Source: Exophiala sp. HKRS030
Taxonomy: Eukaryota; Ascomycota; Eurotiomycetes; Chaetothyriales; Herpotrichiellaceae
Length of the DNA stretch: 64,000 bases
Direction of reading: 5' to 3'
NCBI GenBank assembly: GCA_023897205.1
Contig: JAHWDD010000006.1
Span: 3,906,001 to 3,970,000 of the forward strand
In this document: positions 11,977 to 22,622 of the stretch, in pieces
Layout: the number at the start of each line of letters is the position of its first letter
Numbering within the stretch: position 1 is the stretch's first letter
Translations under genes and position numbers: made by a program
Notes under the pieces: model-generated
What the model saw: only the letters and a program-made list of their open reading frames with translations
What the model was told of the DNA's origin: nothing
The model's database searches: none

Positions 11977-13843
11977 TAACTAAAGACGGGAAAACCCGCT
12001 GAGAAGTGTGGGACAGAATGTTGATCATCCTTCCCCACATGCTCGTGCTCGTGCTCGTGCTCGTGCTCGACACAGCGATACATGTGACGACGCATGTGAC
12101 ACATTGTTGTTGTTATTCCAAAATACCCAAAAAAAAGAGTTCGACGAAACCCTCCATTCGAGGCTGAGCAGAAAGAATCTGTCAGCTCAGGGAGCTGTGG
12201 GAGCTGGGGAGCATTAGTTAGTTAGGGGCCCTCAGGCTTTGGGGGCAAGCCTGGGGATCCCCGGGGGGAAACTGCAGCCTAAGGACCTGGGGACCGCCCC
12301 GCCGTACGTATACATTTTCGATTTTTTCAACTTTTTCACCGTCTAGGTCAGTCTAGTTGGTCTAGTTAATCTAACTAGTTAGTCTAGAGATGATCTCCAA
12401 GCTCAAGCTTCAGTGCTCAAGCTTACGGCTCAAGGCTCAAGCTTCAGCATCCCCGGATCTATCTTCCTTGAGTTCATGTCAATATCAACATTTAAACATC
12501 AACATCAACATCAAACCCCTGAAAAACTTTTGTTATCTTACTATTGTCAGATAGCTGTTTAGCCATGATATCGTGATTAGATGCCCATGTCTATGTCTAT
12601 GTCCATGTTCATGCCCATGCCCATGCTCATGCCCATGTTCTCTTCAGTCAGGGCTTCCGCACGACGACCGAACCTTTCTTCAAAGACCACCACCATCTGC
12701 GGATTGGATTGGATTGGATTGGATTGAAACCACCGGGGTGAGTAAGTGAGTGAGTGAGTGAGTGAATGAGCGAGCGGGTTGTTGGATTGGTTCAATCGAA
12801 TTGGTCATTGTGTTGGGCTACAGCCTACTTGTGATTGAACGAGCATTTACTCCTGAGTTGAATATACTTGGTCATTCCTCAGATGGCTATCTGTGGTGAA
12901 GACCAACTCTTGTGTCAGTCAACTTCCGTCCGCTCTGGTCGTGTTCAGCAGAAGTCTCTTAATGAAAGTGGCGGGAAAAGAGTCAACAACACAAGCATAT
13001 ATTGTGAACTTTGAACTAAGATACATATTCTCAACGCCAAGTATCACTCTTCCTCTGTTTGCACCAAGTTGTTACATACACAGCTCATTACGCCATGTAT
13101 CTGACTTCTCTGGCAATACCCTTGCCAGAAGAAGGGACAACGAAAGCGTCCATATATACACCTCCAACACCAAGCTAAAAATAATTCGGTCCCATCATCT
13201 TTCCTTCCCATGGCTGTTGACGCTGATTTCGATTCTGAGCATAATACCGGCTCTGTCGTGCCCAAGTGAGAAAATAGAATAGGTAATGGCATAGCGGAAA
13301 TTTCAGCCAACTTCGGCCACGTACCTGCATGAAATCTAGTTTAACATGCATGATCGATTCCGTTCTGCTCCTCAACCTCACATGATACAATCGAAGAGAT
13401 CGCTTGCACTCTGTCCGTGTTGCTGACGACAAAATCTTCCGACATGATATCGCGGCAACAAAGCCATCAGGACATCTTCCCTTTTTTCGGCCGCAGTTCG
13501 GGGAGAGGGTCAGATGTTCGCAGTGGATTGCACCAACCTCTTCAAATGATTCTGCTCATTCGCTGAAAGAATGGCCTAAGTAAAGCGGACATTAGTGCCG
13601 ATGATGTTAGTAGTCGTGGCTTGGCAACGCGTGAAAGTCGACTTTTCGAACACTTCTCCGCCATTTCCAAGAAAAAGAAATAAGAACAAAGTCCGGGGTA
13701 TCATCCAAAAACTTAGATTGAATTTTCGTATTCACGCCATAGCGCAAAAGGGTGCCCAGTGTTATCCAATCCCCAGAGTAGCCCAGCCTTGAAGAGCGCT
13801 TGAACGTTCTGCCGCGAGTCTTGATATCAAACATTCGCAATCT
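11977..13843. repeat. Gene-free spacer rich in short tandem repeats
   Basis: Several simple repeats lie close together: a GCTCGT hexamer run at about 12041-12069, interrupted CATCAA units near 12480-12515, ATGCCC/ATGTCT hexamers at about 12580-12640, a GGATT pentamer run at about 12701-12726, and a GAGT tetramer run at about 12739-12770. A GC-rich block (12225-12300) with GGGGATCCCCGGGG-type palindrome precedes them. The open frame at 12577-12795 (minus) is simply these repeats. No gene is supported. Confidence 0.65.
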
Positions 13844-16324
13844 TTACAACTCCCAGCCGTTATTGACCCCGCCCCCAGGAGCAAATGGACCAGTCATATT
13901 CTCCCAAGTCGCACTACCAAAGATGTCGGCGACGTTATAATCCATGTTACCCCAGAACATGGGATCGGAATATTCGTTTAGCGTGCCAGACCCTCCTCCA
14001 CTTTGACCTCCGTCCGCCGCGCCGCCAAGACCGGAACTAGGGATGATATTCATGGTGCTCTGGGCGTATGCAAGATCCTGGGGTGTTGCATAGACAGCAC
14101 TTCCGATGCCAGCATTGAAATGTGGCTGTGTGGTCGGCTGACCACGATCCCATTTGGAAAAATCAAAAGGAGACAGGTGTAGACCGCTTGGGTTTGTCAG
14201 TGCCGATGGATGTGTGGGATCGAATGTTGTTGAAGGTGCCCATGATGGAGTAGAATTATTGGAAGAAGGATGATTCTTGAGACGGGCAGGATTGATGCCG
14301 GAATGGTTTTGGATGGGACTGCTCGTGGCGGAGTCGGTAAATGAAGATTTACGCGGGGATGGTAAACCTTCTTCTCCGCCTGTACGTTGGCGTTTGCGAC
14401 TTGTCTGGCCAACTTCGTGTTCCATTTGCGCTTGTGGACTCTCTACTGGCTTGGGAATAGCCAAGAAGCCATTGACAGATGTTTTTCGGCCTTGTACGTT
14501 GACAAGCAGGAGCGAAAGAACTTTGTGACAATTGCCCACTGTGTACCACCGGGTGTTCATGCTCTCAATGAGATTGAGGCATGCTTGCATATCGCTGAGT
14601 GCCCGTGCTTTGGCATATTTGCCAAGTTGACATGCGAAGGCAATGATGAGGCCTGACATCCAAGCGGCGGACAACAGGCCGGGCAGAAACATTGATTGAC
14701 CATGTCGTTTGTGAGCTTTGAGGCCTGCCACAATGCCGCGAGAAGCACGAATGCAGACCTGTAGACCATGCTGAAATTCAGGAGTTGATTGATCAAGCGA
14801 TAAGCGTGGTCGGTTGACCAAAAGAAGTAGACGATGATAGAGTATCTTGAAGAACGGTGCAAGTTTCTGTTGATTAGGATAGGATGGCGTTGTGTTTCCA
14901 CTTGTAGTTTGAGGGGCAGATGACGCGCCCACCGTAGTTGTTGAGGACTGATTGACTATGGCGGCGCTGGTGTCGGGATGGTCATGACCCGAATGACCAC
15001 CTGCTTCGTGCTCGCCGCTCAAAAACCCTGGTAGATCATTCCACCAGGTTTCGATATCGCTTGTGAGACGCAGGATTTGCTCATGTTTGGGGAATCGATG
15101 ATTGATGCTTTTGTGAAAGACCTCGATGATTTGTCCCGTCAACTTGCTCCATTGGACGTAAGAAGTCAAGGCGGCCTCTCTGATCCTTTTCTCTTGTGCC
15201 TCGGGGCCGTCATTGTTCTGCACTCTGGGATCTTCACTCACTGGACGTGGAGGTGGCATTTGCATTCCCATGTCGTCGGAGCCGGGAATGACATCCCTGG
15301 TCATGGCCTTGTGCAATTCGGGACCTGACAGACACACGTCGATATCATCATCTTGGATACTGTTGGGGTCGCCTAAACTCAAGCTACAATGCCTGTCCAA
15401 AGCATATGCAGACCAGAAGATTCGTTTCCTGATTTCACACTCTTCTTGGGAAAGCTGGGCATAGCGCAAGGGACATCTGTGAAGACCGGCGTGGTAAATC
15501 AATTTGACGATAACGCCAGCGACCGTGCTAGCCGGGCGAATTGCAAGGGAGGCAACCAGGTAAAGCTCGGCAGCAAGCAGAGCTTGAATGGTGGACAAAT
15601 CGTGGGAAAGAGCAAAACAGCCGGCAACACGGGATACATCTGCGGTGGATTTGATGCGAGATTCGATTGGCAAGTGAATGTCGGTCCTGTCGAGAGAGGC
15701 TATGTTGATGATCAGCTGGAAAGTTACGAGTTTGCGTAGGTCGTGGGGAGCGGGGCCGTCCTTGGAAGTCTTGGAAGTCTTGGAGGGCCGACGCTGGCGC
15801 TGGTATATCGATTCCATGTCTTTGAGAAAAGTCGGGCCATGCAGAAAGGGGAATAAGGGATGCCATGCAGTGAAAAATGACATGACTAGATCGTTTGCGA
15901 TCTTCCGATCCGGTGGCTTGCCCAAACTAGCGGCCAAAAGATGGGGAAATGGATCGGTGGTGGATGGACCATCGTGTAAGGGGCCGTTGTAAGAACGACC
16001 TTCGGCGTCCTCTCCTGTCAGAATGTCCTCGCTGGCTGGCACGGCATTTGGACCGGCGAGATTAGAAGTAGCAAAAGCTGCGGAAAAGGCACGGCGGACA
16101 GTGTTGACAAAGTAAACGCCTGAGGAACTGCCCAGCCAGGCGGTTTGATGGTTAGGTAGTTTTTTGAGAGTACCAATTTCTGAGGTATGAGTTGGACGTT
16201 CTTCGGGCTGATTGTCGCTATCGGAATCGTTGGTATTGGCGGCGGTGGTTCCAGTGGTGACCGAGGGTACAGCTGGTGGTGTAGGCTGACCGACGCTGGG
16301 TGATGGGTTCGATCTGGGAGTCAT
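13844..16324 (-). CDS. Fungal-specific transcription factor domain protein lacking a zinc cluster
   Basis: One uninterrupted 826-codon exon. The centre holds the fungal-specific transcription factor (middle homology) domain: NDLVMSFFTAWHPLFPFLH near residue 145, AELYLVASLAIRP, then RKRIFWSAYALDRHCSLSLG and DDDIDVCLSGPE near residues 300-335. The N-terminal 60 residues are acidic and Ser/Thr-rich, and the C-terminal 200 are disordered with Gly/Ser/Asn tracts. No CX2CX6C cluster is present, and the 1 kb upstream on this strand offers no exon encoding one; the start is preceded by a CT-rich leader. It may therefore act through a partner or be non-DNA-binding. Otherwise an unseen distal exon would be required. 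Function unknown. Confidence 0.85.
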   Translation of the reverse strand: MTPRSNPSPSVGQPTPPAVPSVTTGTTAANTNDSDSDNQPEERPTHTSEIGTLKKLPNHQTAWLGSSSGVYFVNTVRRAFSAAFATSNLAGPNAVPASEDILTGEDAEGRSYNGPLHDGPSTTDPFPHLLAASLGKPPDRKIANDLVMSFFTAWHPLFPFLHGPTFLKDMESIYQRQRRPSKTSKTSKDGPAPHDLRKLVTFQLIINIASLDRTDIHLPIESRIKSTADVSRVAGCFALSHDLSTIQALLAAELYLVASLAIRPASTVAGVIVKLIYHAGLHRCPLRYAQLSQEECEIRKRIFWSAYALDRHCSLSLGDPNSIQDDDIDVCLSGPELHKAMTRDVIPGSDDMGMQMPPPRPVSEDPRVQNNDGPEAQEKRIREAALTSYVQWSKLTGQIIEVFHKSINHRFPKHEQILRLTSDIETWWNDLPGFLSGEHEAGGHSGHDHPDTSAAIVNQSSTTTVGASSAPQTTSGNTTPSYPNQQKLAPFFKILYHRLLLLVNRPRLSLDQSTPEFQHGLQVCIRASRGIVAGLKAHKRHGQSMFLPGLLSAAWMSGLIIAFACQLGKYAKARALSDMQACLNLIESMNTRWYTVGNCHKVLSLLLVNVQGRKTSVNGFLAIPKPVESPQAQMEHEVGQTSRKRQRTGGEEGLPSPRKSSFTDSATSSPIQNHSGINPARLKNHPSSNNSTPSWAPSTTFDPTHPSALTNPSGLHLSPFDFSKWDRGQPTTQPHFNAGIGSAVYATPQDLAYAQSTMNIIPSSGLGGAADGGQSGGGSGTLNEYSDPMFWGNMDYNVADIFGSATWENMTGPFAPGGGVNNGWEL

Positions 16325-18510
16325 GTTGAACTCAAGAAGGTTGTTGTTGGTGTTAAGTTGTAGAAATCAACTGGAAGAAGATGCGAAGAGCGTCATGCTG
16401 AGTCTTTGGAGAGGAAATTTCTGGCTTGGATGAGTTTTGTGATGAACGGGCGCAGACAGCTGGAAGAATGAAGAATGGAATTTTGCTTGTGCTTGTGCTT
16501 GTGCTTGTGCCTGTGGATGGAAGAGGCGTGAAACAGTCGCTCTTGCCGTTTCAATGTCAGCGACCACAGTACGGGATGGCTCCTTCCGCAACTGGTGGGG
16601 TTGTGCAATTGGCAGGTGCACTGAAAGATCCAGTAGTGGCAGGAGCAGAAGCAGTAGCAGTAGCAGTAGCAGTAGCTGTCGCTGGTGACAGTATGGGGCA
16701 CTGAATATGTCGACGATCAGTCAACAATGGCAGTGATGTATACAGAAGGGTTCAGAGGTGTTGTAAAAGGCGGGTTGAAGATTCGGAACAAATGAGTCAA
16801 GAATCAGATCAGGGCTCAAAAGGAATGGTTTTCCCAAGCCGGTGGTGGCCGTCTAAGCACTTGGAGGGTGGACGAGGGTGGCACCTGCGGAGTAGTGGGT
16901 ACTGAGCAAGTACCTGTTAGGTGCCAGTAGCTCCGTAGTTAGTGTTCTACTCGGTAGTGAACTAGTTAACTAGGTAATTGTTTACTCCAAACTTAACGAT
17001 TATCGATTATCGTGTCGCGGTCTTGTGTTCTTGTAGTCTTGGATCATCGATCGGCCATTGTTGAGATTTTTTGAAGCAGTCGGCAGCAAAAAGTGAAAAC
17101 CTGGCACGCGGGGAGTGAATACGAGAGGACAAGTCTTGGAGGCTGCCTCAGCGTTTCACACTCGTAAATCCCGAACAACAGGATTTTGGATTTTGGGGTT
17201 TGAATTTGTGCCGTGGCTCACATGCTTCTACCTATCCGTAGGTAGTTAAGCATTTTTGGAGGTGAAGTATAACCATCAATACGAGGTGGAAAAGCGAGCA
17301 GAGAGAAGTGGAAACTCTCGAGGGTACCAGCTGAGTACCTACTCCATCCTTGGATAGCTGTTAGTCTGGTAGTTGGTTAAGTAGTTGCCTGTGGTGAGAC
17401 ACGGACGGTTGTCCGCTAGCTAACTTACAGCCAGAAATTGAGTGTCGGAAGGGCTGATTTTGGTTAAAGACGCAAGAAGGTATGGGCGTCGGAGGTACCC
17501 TAAACTTGGGGTTGCGGGGGCTCCTTGAGGCACTAATTACACAAGTTGACTTGCCAGCCACCAACTAGCTAGTTGCTTGGTTAACTAGGTAATTAGGTGC
17601 CCCGTACTGTATTTTGTTGAGAATCAATTCCAGGTCAACTGCCTCGTCTCGTGGGGAGAGGAGGGGATGGGATGGTGGTGCGTTGGAGAGGAAGCCTCCC
17701 AGTGGCCTCCTCAGCTTTTAGGGAGTTTGGGGAGAGGATTGGAGAGGATTGGAGACCTACTAGGCACTGGACGTACATGACACTACCTACGTACATAGTT
17801 AAGGTATGTTAAGTACGGATAGTTGAATACAGACTGGGCACCACCCGCTGGGCACCTGCTGGGCGCCTGGGTGCCATGTTAACCACCCACACCACCTAGA
17901 TGCTACCTTCGTCAGAGGCCCTTGGCGTTGTCGTCAATCCTTCGTTCCACCTCTTCTTGTTCCTCTTCAAGGTCATCTCACGCACACGCACGCACTCAAT
18001 CCCTCAGCCTCTACGTCGGCATCCGCTCTTCCGTCCACCGCCACTCACGCTCACGCTCACGTTGTTTTTTTGTTTTAGCACACAAGAGTCAATCTCACAC
18101 TAACACGACGGGTATGCGAGATTACTAACGAGGCCAATCTACGTTATTCATTCATCTCGTCCCCTTCCTGCGTCTTATTTGGTCTGAAATTGCCTCTTGA
18201 TTGTGTCATCGTGCGTATTGGTGGCCGTCTTTGCCATCTGGGATCCTTGGTACCATCCGCTCAAAAAAGAAACACATAGTGACACACATGGCCTGATGGG
18301 ACAGCAACCCCTGCAGCCATGGCTCCTTAGCCAGCCCAAGACTGTTCGGGTTTGCCTCCAGGGATCAAGCCACTAACTAACTAGGTAACTTCTGGGTTAC
18401 CGGTAACTACTCCGTACAGTGCAGGTATGTAGTTGGCGAACCCAAGGCTACAAGGCTGATATCCTCGAATGACGCAGTTTGATGATATTTTATTATCTTG
18501 GTCTATCTTT
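16325..18510. other. Intergenic, leader and promoter sequence with simple repeats
   Basis: It holds the leader of the minus-strand factor, a TTGTGC hexamer run at about 16484-16516 and an AGCAGT hexamer run at about 16643-16676. From 16900 onward there are repeated AACTAGTTAACTAGGTAATT and GTGCCAGGTA-type stretches. The piece at 17900-18128 reads only as repeat-like His/Ser/Leu sequence. No gene is supported. Confidence 0.55.
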
Positions 18511-19455
18511 CTATTCCCACCACTCCATCCCGGGAGAAAGCTGCGTAGACTGTCCAATCACGCCCGCTGTCTTCAAAACGTCCACCACTCCGCTCGCCAC
18601 CTCTCGGTCGACACCTTTTGTCTTGTCGACAAACTTGACGTCTTTCAACCACTCTCGAGCATCTTCCTCGCTGTAATGACATCCGGCCTCACCTGTCCCC
18701 AGAATTCGAACCGCTTCGTCCGGCGTTTCATTGAATATGGCTATACCTTGATCCAGCGCCTGCAAAATCTGGGACAAGGTTTCCTTTGAAGATTCACTAT
18801 CCGGCCCAAAGGTTGATGTCGACGCTGCAATATGCCACGAAGGCCATGGCGTGTATATCTCTCCAATCTTCTTCAGTGGACTGTCGGCCGCGTGAAAATA
18901 TGGCTTGGTGGTAAAATGTTCCCACATGAAAAAGTCGGCTGTCGAGCTGGTCACACCATCTCGAAGATCTTTGAAGGGGCCCAGCGGAACCACGGTCAAT
19001 GCCTCGGCCTCTGTTTCTGATGACCGTCGCAGCCATCCCTCTTGCTGGGCCAGGACGAATGCCATGACGTGTGATCCACTGCCGATGCGACTGACGCCCA
19101 CTCTTCGATGATGTTGTAGATCTTGCACCGAATTGATGTCGTCCCGATTCCTTCCCGTGACAATGGCCCATCGAAGAGGCGTCGACACCCAGGATCCGAC
19201 GATGGTATATCCTTTCTCTTGTAACGACTGACCCTTGACATTGTCGTTGAGCAGGCCGGCCACCCATCCCTCGGTCAATCCTATAGCCAAGTCGATCTCT
19301 TTTGCTCGTAACGAGGTAATCATGTGGCCAGTGCCAGAGGGGAAAGGGACGAGAACGATGTTCAGATCTGACGGGAACAAGGAGTTTCTGGCGGCAAGGT
19401 GTAACGGCAGAAGATAGTGTTCAGGCACGTAGCCAATGCGAATGTCCCTAGCCAT
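18511..19455 (-). CDS. Ca3427-like periplasmic-binding-fold protein
   Basis: Single exon, 314 aa, start MARDIRIGYVPEHYLLPLHLA. The opening IGYVPEHY strand, the LRAKEIDLAIGLTEGWVAGL stretch (about residues 48-70), the LRWAIVTGR hinge, the VGVSRIGSGSHVMAFVLA loop and the ADFFMWEHFTTKPYF segment are typical of the Ca3427 branch of type 2 periplasmic-binding-fold proteins, which resemble NMT1/THI5-like proteins. The ligand of this fungal branch is not established; transport of a pyrimidine precursor is only an analogy. There is no signal peptide or membrane segment, so it is probably cytosolic. It is divergent from the GST gene at 20205 across about 750 bp. Confidence 0.85.
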   Translation of the reverse strand: MARDIRIGYVPEHYLLPLHLAARNSLFPSDLNIVLVPFPSGTGHMITSLRAKEIDLAIGLTEGWVAGLLNDNVKGQSLQEKGYTIVGSWVSTPLRWAIVTGRNRDDINSVQDLQHHRRVGVSRIGSGSHVMAFVLAQQEGWLRRSSETEAEALTVVPLGPFKDLRDGVTSSTADFFMWEHFTTKPYFHAADSPLKKIGEIYTPWPSWHIAASTSTFGPDSESSKETLSQILQALDQGIAIFNETPDEAVRILGTGEAGCHYSEEDAREWLKDVKFVDKTKGVDREVASGVVDVLKTAGVIGQSTQLSPGMEWWE

Positions 19456-20204
19456 GACTGCAGCTGTGTTCGACTCGGACGGAAGAAGAGGTGGGAGAGG
19501 ATGCTTTTCAGATGAATATTATCAAGCCCTCAGATTGAATGGTGAATGCGGAGTAGACGAGACCAACATGTGTACGGAGTATGGAGATTCAGACAATACA
19601 TTGAACTCGGGTTGAATTTCAGAGTAACTATTGCGCAATGGTGCTCAAGTAAAGTCAATCCCCGCAGGATTAATTTGTTTCCGAGTCTAGAGTTTACGGA
19701 GCTCGAGTCGGAACTAACTGCCCCTCATAATTTCTCCGGCTCAAGATCACTCAGTACCTTTGCACGTGCCTGGTAGCCTTCCCAGGGAACACCTTAGGCA
19801 TCAAGTACCCAACTAACTTAGGTACCTAACTAGTTAACCCACCTAGCAAGGAGTACTCCGCAGGTGGCTCCTACGGGCTCCCTACCTATTCCGTCGACCG
19901 CACTTGATCTCAGGCGCGGAAAGGCCCCGTCTGGGTCTTGCGGGGAAATCCCAACCCTTCCGCCTTGTTTGCATCAAGCTGGCCTGAATGAACCTGGAGT
20001 ATTCCCTGGGCACCTACTAGGTAGCTAACTGGCTTGTCCAAGACGAGAAAACATCCAAGAATCAAGATGACAATTAATCTCGTCTCGCTTCCGGAATTCA
20101 ATATATATCCTTCGCAGAGTTTTCTCAGAGTTGTCTCATGCGCTTCCAATCTTGGACATCAGCATAACCAATAGTACGAAATCACGTGCGAAGTATTGAT
20201 CGTC
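19456..20204. other. Divergent intergenic region
   Basis: Promoter space between the Ca3427-like gene and the zeta GST. Contains AACTTAGGTACCTAACTAGTTAACC-type low-complexity sequence at about 19806-19850, and copies of the GGAGTA/TACGGAGTA motif near 19551, 19573 and 19851. No gene is seen. Confidence 0.5.
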
Positions 20205-20906
20205 ATGGCCACTGGTTCAGCAGACGCACGAAACAGATACAAACTCTACACCTATTTCAGATCATCGTGTTCTGCGAGAGTGCGGATCGCCGCCCATCTA
20301 AAGGGTCTTCCCCTCGAGTACTCGTTCATTCACCTTGTCAAGGGGAACAACATGATGACGAATACTGCACGATAAATCCGTCAAACTCGGTCCCTACACT
20401 GGTAGTCATTGACAGTCAGACTGGACAGGAAATCCTCAAGATTAGACAAAGCATCGCAATCCTCGAGTATCTGGAGGAAGCAAGACCCGATCTCCCCATC
20501 TTTTACCCTTGAATGATCCAGCTGCCAGAGCCAAGGTTAGGGAGTTGGTCAATATCATATCCAACGATGTCCAACCAGTCACCAATCTGCGAGTGCTCAA
20601 CTTTACAAGGTCGCGGGTATAGAAGCCAACGAGTGGCAGCAGCATTTCATGGCCCTTGGCTTCAAGGCCTACGACGATCTTCTGAAGTTGTATGCGGGCA
20701 AATACAGTGTCGGAGATGAAGTGACTTTGGCAGACTGTGTCCTGGCACCTGCCGTCGACGGCGCACTGAGATTTGGTGTCCCCGTTGAACAAAATTATCC
20801 TAATCTGTGGAGAGTTTGGAAGAACATCAGTGAGCTAAAGGCTTTCCAAAAAGGTAGATGGAATGCGCAGGATGATACACCAGACGACCTGCGAGCGAAA
20901 GAATAG
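20205..20906 (+). CDS. Zeta-class glutathione S-transferase / maleylacetoacetate isomerase, frameshifted
   Basis: The protein would be about 234 aa. The N-terminal thioredoxin-like domain shows KLYTYFRSSCSARVRIAAH (the zeta signature SSCSxRVRIA) and NPSNSVPTLV followed by ILKIRQSIAILEYLEE. The C-terminal helical domain shows DPAARAKVRELVNII, then YSVGDEVTLADCVLAPAVDGA. The frame breaks three times, near 20341-20345 (a G run), 20507-20511 and 20599-20603. Each break is healed by one extra base. The enzyme isomerises maleylacetoacetate in tyrosine/phenylalanine catabolism using glutathione. The breaks may be true decay, but the same one-base polarity in other conserved genes here favours sequence error. 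No introns are needed. Confidence 0.82.
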
Positions 20907-21308
20907 AAGACGTTTAATCAAAAAATAATGAGAAAGACGTATTCCAAGGTTATATCAATATATTGTTGAGTGGAAACAACGAAGGGAAGGAGCCACTGCG
21001 CCTCTGTGCCGCTGTGCCGCTGGGCTCTTGCAGAAGCAAGAGCAGCCGAAGGATAATGACGTCGTCTGCCTGACTGAGTTTGCCATTTCTCCAACCTTAC
21101 CTTTCCCTTTGCTTGTCTCCACAAGAGCCCACCTACACTCTTGTGCCTCTCCTCTGTCCAACGCATCTGCTCCCATCTGTCACTGCCCTCCCGGTTCTTG
21201 ACAATCATGTCATCTCCAAGTCCTCAACTGTGGAAAGCTTCACCGTGACAAGCATTGAAATTCTTGTCCAAGGCTCCGCTTCACACCCCTGATTGTCCAT
21301 GCCTTGTC

Positions 21309-21961
21309 ATGCCCTTCGAAATGGCAGAAATCGGTCTCAACGTCTTTCAAGTCATCCAAAACGAGCTGCTATCTCGTGAAGGTACAAGGTCTACTCTTGG
21401 CATAGGCTTTCGACTCGCCATCATCGAAGAGCGCATCAAAAATCACGAGGCAAAGACAAAGAATGGTCTGGTCTGGAAACCCTACCACTCACTTGTTCCT
21501 GTTTCCGCATTGACCCCGGAGACAAGGGAGGCAGTTGAATCTGCCAAGCGGAAATTGCTGGAAAGGAAGGGTGCTAAACCGGCCAAAGACGACAAAGACC
21601 CTACCATGTTGATGCGCGACGAGGAGCTCTGGCTGGTTCACCGCGACTTTCCCAGATCCGTTTTGGAATTCAAAGAACTCCAGTTTCATCGTATGTATCT
21701 TTGTCAACTTTGGCTTCAACATCGACCCTGACTTTACCACTAGCCGAAATTGTTCGAAGTCTACTCAGATTTTATGATGTCAAAGTCTACAGGCCAGACC
21801 TGAGACCAGTCATCATGGACCGATCAGATAACCTGACGGACATCAAACTTCATCTCGAAGCTTGCCTGGAAGAACTGGCCATGTCATGGGGCTTGAATTG
21901 GTTTAGAATTGGCGGCCTGGCGTTGTCTGGACCTCCGCAACCATATCCGACGATGACCTAA
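21309..21961 (+). CDS. Hypothetical protein, one intron
   Basis: Two exons, 21309-21690 and 21744-21961, joined across a 53-nt GTATGT...TAG intron, give 199 aa starting MPFEMAEIGLNVFQ. In-frame Met-5 (21321) is an alternative start. The protein is rich in charged helices (AIIEERIKNHEAK, ESAKRKLLERKGAKPAKDDKD) with a C-terminal part reading EIVRSLLRFYDVKVYRPD and ACLEELAMSWGLNWF. I recognise no domain. The coherent splice and continuity across both exons support it being a real gene. It lies between the GST and another unknown gene on the same strand. Confidence 0.55.
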
Positions 21962-22622
21962 GCCCATGTGGCTACTTCACCATGCCTCCAATCATCATGC
22001 GCAATCTCGAGACAACAAAGCCAGCGCTCAATGGCTGTGGCGATCAATCCGGAAATCTGTGGCATACCTTCTTTCAAAGACTGCCAACCGTGCTCACAAA
22101 GGAGGTCTAGAATGCTTGTCAATATTCACAATACTACCTGGTCCAACAGCCGAAAACGGGCTCTCTGCACACAAGCTACCGATTCGAGAAGAGGCCTGTC
22201 ATGAACTCCCTCTCTCTAAATAGCAGAATCCTGTCGAGAAGCATGAACACCGACCCGCACAATGAACTACCCGAATCCGTCTCGGTACGCACATGTGTGG
22301 ATAGTGACAAAGGCGACACTAGACAAGGCCAGACTTATGGGCTACTTCTGGTTTCTTGAATTTCTACTCTCGACAGAACTCAACGAACTATTTTCCATAC
22401 CTCAAACAACAGTACGGGTGTTATTTCGAACATTGGAGTGGTACTTCTTCCAGCATATGCTCTGTACAGAAACCATCGTGTCCCTCTTCGCCACCTTATT
22501 TGTATAACTATATCATACATCAGTGGAAAGCATCCTGCCGCTATAGCACAAGACTTGCTCACACACGACCTCATACAGAAACGCGTTGTCACTCTGAAAC
22601 TCGTTGAGTAGAAAGCCTCAAA
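21962..22622. other. Spacer with a possible unresolved short gene
   Basis: Open segments overlap without a clear model. One frame ending at the TAG near 22609 reads protein-like over about 80 codons (TGVISNIGVVLLPAYALY, later AAIAQDLLTHDLIQKRVV). No start or intron that keeps this frame was found; an upstream piece (MNTDPHNELPESVS at 22243) joins only in another frame. Possibly a small frameshifted gene. Confidence 0.25.

Noticed and set aside
12577..12795. 72-codon open frame on the minus strand
   Set aside because: It is only the translation of ATGCCC, GGATT and GAGT tandem repeats.
20205..20906. Zeta GST as a definite pseudogene
   Set aside because: All three breaks are single missing bases with the same polarity seen in essential genes nearby, and no nonsense change is needed otherwise.
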